From Theristus sp. LFF4_11 (Eukaryota > Nematoda > Chromadorea > Monhysterida > Xyalidae): a stretch of DNA of 64,000 nucleotides. Below are positions 35,619-47,600 of this stretch, in pieces. Numbering within the stretch: the first letter of the stretch is position 1; the number at the start of each line of letters is the position of its first letter. The translations under genes and the position numbers were made by a program. Location of the stretch: assembly GCA_030248135.1 (NCBI GenBank), contig JASANC010004853.1:1-64000 (forward strand), in the 5' to 3' direction. Under the pieces are notes generated by a model. The model did no database searches. It was not told the origin of the DNA and saw nothing but the letters and a program-made list of their open reading frames with translations.

Positions 35619-38600
35619 TCAGTAGGGCGTCGTGAACGTCTGTCGCGTAACGACCTCGATGAGCCAGGCGACCGAGACGATCCGATAGGCGGCTGGTGGC
35701 GAAGGGTAGCGGGCGGTCAGCAGCGCCAACTCGCGCTGTTGCGTCTCGTCGCCGGGCATGTGCACGACGAACAGACCGCACTGCGACACGTCTGAAACGG
35801 GCACACTGTTCTGGTTATGTTTGGTTAACGGAGAAAAAACACGTTCATTTGCCGCACTATTTCGGATTGGAAAAAGAATACCTCCGGAACGCGATGCGAC
35901 GCTGATTCGTGAACTGTGTGACGAGCGGCAATTCAAAAGCTGTAATTTGACGCTGACCCGCGACTACCAATACACGACAGGTGGGTGGTTTTGAATTGCC
36001 GCGTCAAACATGACACTAATTCTCAATCTATGGATGCGAACTCACTGAGTCGCAATACCAATATCAGATGACAACCAAATTCCAAACTGAACGTCGTTTC
36101 AAGCGCTCCGACCGACCAACATACCAATCAATGAGCCAAAGTTCTCTTATCTAGATACTTTTGAGAAACAAAAAATACAAAAAAAAGAAACAGCAAAAGA
36201 AATAAGAAAACAGAAAAAACCACAGAGCCTTGCGCATGGTACGGTGTGGTGCAGTGGCTGTTCTTGTCGAACAACTCATCCCAGTCGTGTGGACGAGCGC
36301 GATTCGCAGTCGACAGACGGCGTCGTGCGACGAACGGACGCTGGCCACCTGGGAAGGCCAATGTTTTTGGGGAAACATTGGTCAGAAAACCAGTTGGGTA
36401 AACTAGGTGAGTAGGGATGGAGCCGGTTCCGGTCCGGATTCCGGATTCCGGCGCCTAAAATTGGATCCGGATCCGGTCCGGATTCCGGCGCAATTTTGCC
36501 GGATCCGGCCGGATCCGGCCGGAATGGCCGAGACCCGCGAATTAACAAGTTGATTCCTCCGTTTCAGAGCTGTTCAATGGTTTGACAAATTTGTGTCGGT
36601 GTTTTGTTGGTTTTGTTGTTGTGCATTTGACATGTGATCAGTGAGCGTTTCTTTAGTTTAGTGTTCTGTTCAATGGTAAACGGTTCACTGCTTTTGTCTT
36701 GAGTGGTAAACTTATGTGCAGCATCGTCCATTATAAAAAAACGTGGCTGCCAGCTTTTGGCCGACGTTGTTGATGAACAATAGCAGGTTTTTTTTGAAAT
36801 CAGTCATATTCAGTTAGCTGTCAAACAGTTGCTTTTTTTGTGAGCCCCAGAACACCAGCGATTTTAGCGACGTGTGTTACCGTGGGTGTGCGGGGGTGCC
36901 GTGATCCCCTAAAACCCCATAAACCTCCCAACGACGAATCCACGAGACGACGAATCCATTTCAATGGTGTTGCCCGCCGTTTGCGCGCTGAAGCAGCGCA
37001 TCGAACAAGTCGATGCGAGTGGCATTGGTACGACGAAATGCTGACCAGCATCGACACACGCTTCCGTGCGCTTTTCCACAACGAATCCAACATCATGGCC
37101 ACGTACGTTGATTCGCGATTTAAGAATACTGCAGTCGTCTTCGAAAATTAAGGCGCAATTCGTTGTGAACGACTTCACATTGCAAAGAAAATCTTGAAAC
37201 AACCGGAGACGCCCACAAACTGCGACGATACATCCGAGATCGCGAACAACGACGATGACGAAAGTGAACACGAGCCCGAACCAAAAAAGAAATCGACTGG
37301 CCTCTACGGAGGCATCGAGTTTCACGCTGCGCGACCGCGCAACCCGTCAGGCGAATCCAGTCTTGAAGACGAACTGCGCGGCGAAATGAATATGTACGAG
37401 TCGGATGATTTTATCGACGAACCGGACAAAAGTGATCTAATGCTAGACTTTTGGCGGCTGAACTCGTCTAAATACCCCAAACTATCGACAATCGCGCGCA
37501 GATACCTGGCACCGCTATTAACAAGCGTGGCAAGCGAACGAATGTTCTCTAAAGCCAGGCAGGTGTTTGTGCACAGCCGATCTCGTCTGTCAACTCAAAA
37601 CGCCGAAAAGGTCATGTTTCTGAATGGAGTGTTGCCAGCACTTGATTATCCCTATGCGATGTGAATTTTGTCAATTGTTGTTTTTGTAATTTTTGGTTGG
37701 TTCATGTGCTGTGACTTGCTGACTTTGTTTCTGTGTCTGTGTCGTCTGTCAACTCAAAACGCCGAAAAGGTCATGTTTCTGAATGGAGTGTTGCCAGCAC
37801 TTGATTATCCCTATGCGATGTGAATTTTGTCAATTGTTGTTTTTGTAATTTTTGGTTGGTTCATGTGCTGTGACTTGCTGACTTTGTTTCTGTGTCTGTG
37901 CTGTTTTATGCTGAAAATGTGATGAAGAAGCGACGAAATGTGCGTAGATGTTTTTTAGACACAAAAAGGCCATTCCGGTCCGGATTCCGGCAATTTTTGC
38001 CGGATCCGGCCCGGCCGGAATGGGCTTTTGCCGGATCCGGCCCGGATTCCGGTAAATTTGCCGGATCCATCCCTATAGGTGAGTAGCTAATTGGGTAAAA
38101 CTCGACAGCTATAGTTTCTCTGTCGTTTTGTTGGGCATGTCATTGGTTGATTTATGATTGATTGAAGTCCAATAAAAGTGATTCAGTGAGAATCAATATC
38201 ATTTGGGGCAACACGAAAGATGTTCACATGTAAAACACGTTTAACTTTTAATTACACTTCAACTGTTTTCTCGCTCTTCACGACACGCCCAGCCCAGCTC
38301 AACAATTTTCCATCCGAAATTCCCACCTCCAAGAGTGATCAATCGTTCCAGATCGTCTCTGCCGTACTGGAAGCCACCGTCGCCGTATCGCTCCTTATCG
38401 CCAATCAGAAAGACAAACCGGCACCCGGCGAATAACGGAGGTTGCTGTTGATGAAGATCATATGAGTTTTACGGTTGACATAAAAACCAACGTTTCAAAA
38501 CTGGTTTTTCGGTTTTTTACCAACCCTCATAAACCACTTAACCAACCAACCAACCAACCAACCAATGACCCACCCAGCCAACCAACCAACCAGCAAGGCC

Positions 38601-41600
38601 GCTCGCTCTCGGGCGCGTCTCGGCGCGCCGTCACTCAGCCTGCCGCCGTGCTCGTCGACGATCGTGTCCATCTCGTGGTCGAGCTCGTTCGCCCACAACT
38701 GCTCCGCCAACGATCGCGTCAGCCAATCAACGTCCAAGATCCAAATGCCGCCGTGTTGCATCGCCGCAAGGACGATCGACGATTGGCGGCATTCGCGCGG
38801 CGCGGCGCTCGCCTGTTGTTTTAGTAGGGATGGTGTTTTTTTAATTGGTTTTCTTTTTTTTCTTTTTTTTTCTTTTTAAACTGTTTTTTGTTGGCATTTA
38901 CTCATGCGTCTTTGGTGGGTTTTGTGGTCATGTGTGTTGGTTTTTTATACTTTGAATTCGTCTTCAAGCTGCCACTTGAGCTGTGAACTCCCCTTAAAGC
39001 ACTTGCGCTTCCAGACATAAGCCGCAGCAATCTTGCTACAAACTACAGCACGCAGTAGTGAGTCGTGACTCGCGAGTTTTTTTGAAGCGATCGCATGAAC
39101 AACGGTAAATTATGGTTCAGTTCAGTAGTTCCAAATAGTTTTTTTTCGCTTTTTACACATAAGATTACCAAAAAAAGGCCGACTACAAATAAAATCAACC
39201 ACAAACCTTCACTAGCACATGCGTAACGCTGCCGAGCTTCTCAACAGCACTCGCATCATTCTCATCCAGCAAATGCGCGCGTGGCGTTAGTTGATTCAGC
39301 CACACGTGACTAGCACTAGTGCTACCGGAGACCGTCCGCAGCACGTCAGTCGGCACTAGCATCTCCACGTTTGTGCTACTGGTGCGCGCAAACACACTGG
39401 CACTGGTGATGTGCGTGTCAAGGTTGCTTGCTGAGTGCAGAGTGGACTGAAAAAAACAAAGAATAGATGAACGTCGCTAAATGACCATAAAAATAATACA
39501 GTCCATCTGGATAATATACGCAACTAGCTGACTGGTTAGTCAAGAGCCAATCTCAGCGCTGATTGGTTGGTCATGAGCAACTCTCAGTGCTGATTGGTTG
39601 GTCACCACGTCATGTTGCATATATTATCCAGATGGACTGCAGTAATCACACCACCTTCGTCAAGCATCGCAGCAGCTGTTGTCTCTGTTTCGCGCTAAAC
39701 TTTGCGTCCACAACGTCAATTGGTCGCTTCCCATGGATCGAATGCTGATTGGCCGTGGCGCCCGCATCCAACAGCGCCTCCATCACGGCGCCACTTCCAG
39801 CGTGTGCGGCCAGCAACAGCGGCGTTTCACCGTCAGCATCTGCGAGAAAAAAACGGTTTTTATAACCAATATTCAATGTTTTCTTGTTGAACAGTTTGTT
39901 TCGACCTAGCGTTCGACACAGGACCAAACATTATGTATTCAAAAACGCAGTATGATGGGCTCTTAGACAGACGCATTACATCACAAACAGTTCATCAACT
40001 AAAAAATAGAGCGTGATACAAATGACACAATACACAATATAAAGGCGCATTCATGAAGCAGTATTTAGTGACGCGTAGCTGTGCGGTCACTAAATACTGC
40101 TTCATGAATGCACCTTAATACACACAGCACTCACTGGCCGCATTCACGAGAGCGCCATGCTCGAGCAACAGGCGCACGACGGCGACGTGGCCGAGTCTCG
40201 CAGCGACGTGCAACGGCGTCCGTCCGCTGTTGTCACGCACGTTCACGGTGGCAGCGCTCTCCTCCTGCGCAGACCGGCTGCTTCTTTACACCTGTCACTT
40301 TTTGGCAGAATACACAGAGCCTGCTCGCGAAACGGTGCGGATTGCCGCAAATCGATTTTTTGTGGCGCGACTACAACGTGCACCACCACACCGTCGCATG
40401 AGCACGGTCTGAATGGACATGAATGGTCTTTCACACAATTACCCCAATCAAACGGATTGAACGGACACAAAACAACCGAACAAACATTGTACGCAGTGTG
40501 TACACAAGCAACACGTGAACGGCGCGTACTACTGTTCTTTTGTGGCTGTGCAACTGTTGAAACAACGCGAAATTTCCACACGGCCTTTAAAAATGACTTC
40601 ATATTGTCAATTGTCAGTGCAACTAATTCAACCTTAAAACACAATTGTTGGAACGTCACACTCTACCCGCGCGACGGTGTCGTGACTCATCGGCCGTATT
40701 GCGCTGAATTCAAATTTCAAAAGCGCGCGCTCGCCGCATGGCGGCAGATGCACCACGTTGCACGCCGTGCTCGCCATTACAGGGACATGATCATGACGAC
40801 ACAATCTCGTTTTTCGAAACGCTCAGAAAACGAACGAGCAGCTCGCGGATGCGCCGCTCCACGTTCGCGGTGGTCGTGCCGGATGCGGCCGATGCGAGTT
40901 GCTCGCACAACGTGAACAGCGGCGTGCAGCCGTAGATGCTGCGTGGCTTGCGCGACGACGAGCTCGTGGTGGTCGAGGACGACGCCACCGAGGAGGCACG
41001 CTCGTGCGAACTGCTCGTGCCAGCTGGAATGCGCTTTTTTGGAATGGTTTGGAATGAATCTTTCCACCTAAATTCTAAATCTAAATCGCTGGACATCACC
41101 ATCTCACCGGTTTCAGAAACTTCGTAGGTAGTAGAATTTCGGGACTCAATGCACGCATAGCTAGAAACGCAGTTCCATTCTTGACACTGCCACTCAAGTT
41201 TGGTGAAGTGATCCGTGCCCGTCCGATACGGCGAAGTCATTTTGAATTGCCGTTGTAGTACCAAGCATGAAACTAATAATGCTTTCCACACGTTTGCAAC
41301 CGCATTGAGTCGCAGAACCAAAAGAAACGGCAACACTAAAACTCCAGTGGTCGGTGGAAGGGTGGATAGACGGGCAATAATTATCAGTCAGATTTCAGCT
41401 TTTTGGATTGGACAGAGCAGTTTCGTTTCTGTGCCAAATGCGCTTCAAAGCAAATCAGAAGAAAAAGCCAACGCGCAAACCTGACGCCGCTAACGCTACT
41501 GTGGACTCTTTCGCTACAGTCGCACGCTGCGGCGTCATTCTCGGCATAGCAGGTTTTGTCTTCGGTTTCTTCTTGCCCGTGCTTTTGCTCAACGCCTGAT

Positions 41601-44600
41601 TCGCATTGTCGTCTTGCATGTAGATCGGTTGCCTTTTCACGAGAGCGACATCAGCGGATGTCGGCGAACGCTGCAGAAAAAAGGCAAATTTCTTGACCGC
41701 AACAAGTCTTGGTCCCCTGAAGATCATATTCTATCCGCTTTGTTCATGCGCTGGTGGATTATCCTTCGATTTGCGTTCGACGGCGGGCTTCTAGAATCGA
41801 ATGGAACGAGACAACCGCAAATCCAAAAACAAAACATCAAAACTACAATCACTCGCACACCAGTCGCGAGTCAACAGCGACCGTTTTCATTCCGCTGCTG
41901 CTGCGACTTCGCGAACTCGACGCCAAACTGAGCGGGCGTTTCCTCGGCCGTTTCCTTGATGCTGCAGTGTTCGATTCGATCGGTGTCGCCTGCTTATCGT
42001 CGTCCGCCAATCGAAGTCTCTTCGATTCAATTTCGATTGTCTTTTCTTTTACTGTCACTTGACTGGTCGTGTCGCCCGCTTTCGTCCGAGTTTTCGGTGC
42101 CGCCAGTGACGATGTTCGACCAGTGCCATCGGCGTCGACGGATGACGCGCGACTGCCGCTGCCCGGGTCGCTGTCGTCCTGCCAGGATGATCGCACTGAT
42201 TGGTCACTCACTGTCTCTCTCGCAGCAGAACCAAAAAAATTAACAATAGTACTCCACTCGCGTTGACCCACCACACCACGCAGTTTTCTATTTACCTTTT
42301 TTGGCTGCTTACGATCACTCAATGCGCGCATAGATAGGTAAACAGTCGCATGCATGACGCGGCAAATTCAAAATTGGCAAAGTGACCCGAGTCCCATAAA
42401 TAGGGCCAGATCACTTAGGCTAACTTGAAGATTGAAACTGGTTTCCTTTCTGCGCCTACAAACGTATTCAGTCGAACAACCCAAAAAATTGACAATAGCA
42501 CTCGACCTTTTTTTGGTTGCACATGATCACCAATCACCCGAAATATTCTGGAATCCGTTATTATCTTTTATTTTGGTTCCGAGGTTAGGATCATGTTGTG
42601 CATTGTATTATACAAAATTTCGGTTGTGAGACAGCTGTGACCGTCTTTGAAAATCATGCTAAGAACTGTTTAGGCAGATGTATTTCGTCTGTTTGCCACT
42701 TTTGTTGTGCGTGGAATCTAATCAGAATAAAAATCAGAATCTGAAATTCGGATAACGTCCGTTTAAGTATTATAATGTTCGACTATGAGCGTGTTTTATG
42801 ATATGAACCGAACTTTTGAAATCCACGCTCCAGTTTTTTATTTTTATTTTATTTTTTTTTAATATTTGAAGCACGCCCCCCACCGATTCCGGAAACCCGA
42901 AGGTATTTGTTGACACTGTTGTGTGCGCACGCGCGCGTGCTTTTTTGCTTCCAAAAAAGTTACAGAGGTGGCGACGACTACACACACTTGGGACGTTTTT
43001 GAACGAGAACAACGACGAAAATGCCGATCACATACACGTCCGGTCAAAAGTGCTTGATTCTGCGCAGAATCTTGGAACACAAGAACGTGATTTTCAACCC
43101 GCTCACGGATTCGGTCACGAAAGAGTCGAGAAAAGCGGCCTGGAATGACGTGTTCGATCATGCGGTGCGCCACGGCATTCGGTTTCCGGAGGGCAAAAAT
43201 TGGAGCTTTATCCGTGACACGTGGTTTCCAAATCAGCGCAACGCAATCGTGGTCAGTATTTCGCTGTTGTGCAAAACGTTTTTTTCTGTGTTATTGAATT
43301 GTTATTTGAACTCGTAACAAGACATTGTTGCCTGCTTGCCCCCCCCCCCACGACTGGCATGGCACGTCACGTGACGTGGCCATTTCAAAAGCGATTTGCA
43401 TGTCATTTTGTTTGTTTGAGATAAAATAATCAGTTGGGTCTTACGAAATCACCGCAAATGCAAAAAAATGCTGCAAATGCTTCTCCAGAATATGCGCGCA
43501 TCATTTTGATTTTGACAAAAAAATACACGAAACGTCAGTCTGTGGTGTCTCAGGCGAAACTCGACCGACTGGGTCGATTCAACGAAACGGGCGACGGCGG
43601 CGATGACGCCAATTTCAACGCGCACGAGAACATTCTGCGCGAGATCCTGCAAAACAACAACAACAACAACAACATCAATTCGTCCGTCAATGTCGGTTTC
43701 GATGTCGACGATCTGTTCGTCGACTCGGTGGTGCCGTCCAGTTCCTCCCCAACGGCGACGTCGTCATCGACAGTCACTTCTGCCGGTCTGGCCGTTCCGC
43801 TCGAAGTGCGACCGATGAAACGCGAGCTGACCGACGACGGCGAACGTGCAACGACGAGTTTCTCACAACGCCGCCCCGCTCCTGGAGCAGCTGCTGCTGC
43901 AGCAATGTATCGCAAAGTGAAACGTCGTCGTCATCGTTTTGCGCCGACGCGAAAGCCGGCTGACGACGATACCAGCGCTGTTGTTGACCGACAAGAACAA
44001 GTGAACTCGCGCAAATCAGAGCAACTGCAGGCGGACTTGATGGAGGCGCAGTTGTACCTGACGCAACTGCAGTGCTACGAGCTGGAGAGGAAACTCGGAC
44101 TGCCGCATCGATTCTTCCAAAACAACAACAACAACACCAGTTCAAATGCACGGTCAACAATGAGTGGACGTGCGTCCGCGACATCAACGTTTGATGCTCA
44201 GAGTCAGCGATTCGGTATTCAGGTGGATTATGAGTGAATTTGCGGAGTGTTGTTTCGGTTTTGTTTGGTTTCTCGCCAGAGCTTGTCAACGATTTTCTAT
44301 TGCACTGTGATCTCTCAGAAGATACTTTCGAATAAACGTTTTGGTAAAAAAAGCAGGATTTAATGTTCGACGGTTGCTTTAATAATGCTCATTGTTTTTT
44401 GGAGAACTGTGTTTTGTGATCGTTCACACCAACAGACCTGCTGACGTGTGGTGTCAGTTCACTCGGTTCTAATCACCGCAACAAATGACAAGGTTTCAGA
44501 AAGCTTTTCGCACACAAGAATCATTCAGTTCTCTGGCATTCATTTGCATGAAGCACACCCCGCACAAAAGCATGTTGAGCTAACAATCATTTACTTTACT

Positions 44601-47600
44601 CACAAAAAAACTCAAAACTCACTGTGGAGCCGAAAAGCGCCCAAAAGCCGATGACCAGCAGATAGCAGAAATGTCACCCACCGAGCAGCTGCTGTCTAAT
44701 TTCCATCAAAAAATGGCATTTGCGCGCGGGGTGTGGTGGACTGATCGAGCGATTTACTGATTCACGTGGAAAACTGTGCCCACAAGAACACTTGAAATCA
44801 CCCACAATTCCACTCCACTGACCATGCCCGCCACAAGCGCAGTCGACTGTTTCGCCGCTGCTGTTCGGTCGTCGGTCGCTTGCGGCTTCGCTTGTCGTTC
44901 GGCTTCGATCCGTTTCCGTGCCAGATCCAACGATTGAACGCGACGACGCACCGCGCGCACAACGCCTGGGAAGTGATTGACATTCGGATTTTTGGAAAGT
45001 GGAAAGAGCAATTCATGCCGACACTCGTGGTGATCCACGGAGCACAATTTCTGTAACGTGTTCGGATTCGATCCGCCCGATCATAACAATGGATGTGCGC
45101 ATTCGGTCGTTTTTTATGGATGAGTTCGAAAATCACCGCACTGTATAAGAATAGGTGGGAACATTGATAGGAAACGGAAAACAAGACTAGTGCATGTTTT
45201 GTGATAATCAAACATCACACGATTAGTAAGAGGTGTCGTGAATTTGCGGCGAGCAAGACGCAAAACGGCAGAACATTGGTTTTGATTTCATTTGAAAGAA
45301 GCCTTGACTTTCGATGTATTGCATCCCACCCTCACACTACGTAAAACATCCGCACATCAGCCAACGTTGCTAGCAACAAATGACGAAAACCGCACCTGAA
45401 ATCGTTTTCTTCGTTTTCACGCTCACAGTCTCTGTCGCGGTCACTTCTGATTGCTTGTCATTCACGTCGCCAGGCTGTCCGGCGGGCTGCAGTTACAATT
45501 TGAACATACGACGGTAGGGCACGAGTGGATTCGAAGGCACACAAAAGTGAACCCTCCAGTGACGATATCAACTCACCACGACTCAACTAGTTTCCAGGAA
45601 CAATACGAAACAGGCATGGTTGCAAATGAAGACGCATTCGTGAACTGTCCGCTGATTGGCTATGTCATACTGATAAGACTAATCATACTTCATGAATGAC
45701 CCAGTTCAATTCAAATTCTACGAAACCAGGCTAGTGAAACTGATCCACAATGAATCAACTGAAAAAGCAGAAGCGAATCAAAACAACAGAAGAACACTTT
45801 ATTTCTGGTTACTTTAATGTTGACCGACGCAAAAAAAAACACTTTTCTTGGACAGTTTGGCTGTTCTCCACTTGACAAAGCCAAGCAATCGAACTCCAAC
45901 TGCCTGTTGAGTGCCCTGCACGTACCGTTTCGACCACTCCCACTGCATCACCGTCGGTGGTCGTCTCGTTCGCAGATGCGCGTGCGCGTGCCCTTCCGGC
46001 TCGTTGTGTCGTGTCTTTCTTGAGCTCCTGCTGAGCCGGTTCTTTGCTGACAATGAAGTCGGTCTTTTGCTCTTGTCGACTGGTTCGCTCCGCTGTGCTG
46101 CCAGCTGTGACCTGCTGACAACAAAAATCGTGCACTCGCGTACGGAAAATAGGGATGAAAAAACCGGGATTTTTATTTTTTGTGAAAAAAACGGTTTTTT
46201 CCGTGCCATCCCTGACGGAAAACGTGCATTTTTGCTTACGGAGTACGTCTTCTACAAAGCACCGGTTCTCAGCACGATATGCCTTCCCATACGTGACCAG
46301 CAGGACAGACAATAAGAATGAATCTATCTGTTCTGATTTTCATATTTCCGGGAAAACGCGAAGAAATACCGCAGAAAAATTAGAAGAAAAAACTGAAAGA
46401 GCAAACACTCGTGCCGAGATCCTCCAGAAACTACAGAAAAAAAAAACAACGACACCACGATGGGAACCGTCGAGGGTGGAGAGGAGCGGTGGCGCGTGTT
46501 GCGCGTGCCTCCGTTGAAAAAAAAACCGTGACTCTGCAGGTGCTTGCTTCTTACGTTGGGGACACCACCAACGTCACGGCCAAACGTCCTTACGCGAGTG
46601 TCCGTCGGCCAGGAGCGGCGTGTTGGCACCTCCGGCGACAGACTCTGCTCGCGATCGTTCGCAGCGGCGCCGTTTCTTGCTGTCGCACGCTTTTTCGAGC
46701 GGCGTTGCTTCGTTGCACTGCCACTGCTGGCGCGCTGCCTCGCTCGGGGCGTCGCTTTGGTTGTGCCGCCGGGTGACGTTCGAGTGGACGTTTCTGGACA
46801 TTGTTCTAAGTGAAATAATTCATAATAAAACCGCAGTTTGTATCATGAAATGATACGAAGAAAAGCCGTGTGGAGAGCAACAGTGTTGCGACAGAGAACA
46901 ACAACCAAAACAATATTGATATAAACCAGTTCACTCACTGCCCGTGGACCGGGCCTGTCGTCGTCGGCGTCTAATCGCGGCCAGATCCAAGTCCTCAAAC
47001 GAGTGCCGTTGCATCTCCTGTGTCATCGAAAACACATCGTCAAAAATCATCGGTTGGCGTTGTTGCGCCAGTGTGTTTGCGGCCGCTGCTGGCATGTTTT
47101 CGTGAGCCAGTGTGTTTGCGGCCACTGCTTCTGCTGCTGGCACATTCTCGAGCGTTGATTGGTCGGCTTCTTTGGTGGCGCTCTCTGCTGATTGGCTAGC
47201 GACAGGCTGCGATTCATCCAACTGACCGGCGGCGGAATGCGCCTAAAATTCCGATATTTTTAATGAAGAATTGAAATGAAATTTCAGAAACTTCAGAGAA
47301 AGCATAAGTACTCTCAAACACTCCACAAAAAAGCCCACCAGACCGGTGCGATAGCGGCCGCGTAAGCCGGGTGGAGGATTCCCAGAATTTCTCTTGCCGG
47401 TTAGCGGGAACTGCTTCGTCTGGTACACCAATAACTAGGGATGGAGCCGGATCCGGTCCGCATTCCGGCAAATTTGCCGGATCCATCCTTACCAATAACC
47501 GTAGCAACGGTGATCAAATCCGGTTCTAGAACGGAACTGGAGGAACCTGAACCGGATCACCACCAGAAAAAAACGAAAACCCACCGAGCAGGCGATGAAG

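Larger units (their letters stand above)
36412..38075 (+). mobile_element. hAT element with remnant transposase, filling a BARD1 intron
   Basis: A 1,664-bp element with ends TAGGGATGGAGCCGG and CCGGATCCATCCCTA, and the perfect 8-bp duplication TAGGTGAG (36404-36411 and 38076-38083). Subterminal regions are dense in CCGGATCCGG and GGATTCCGG words. The intron (36349-38326) is 1,978 bp, so the element and its duplication make up about 85% of it. It encodes only the C-terminal part of a hAT transposase. Confidence 0.96.

Noticed and set aside
40157..40915. 252-codon + strand ORF
   Set aside because: It is antisense to BARD1 ankyrin exons and adjoining intron, resembles no family, and its composition follows the GC-rich exons on the other strand.
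45926..45951. BARD1 exon extension to a GTACGT donor at 45925
   Set aside because: That donor has a good consensus but puts the next exon (44823-44965) in a frame that meets a stop at the following join. The donor after 45952 keeps the frame open.
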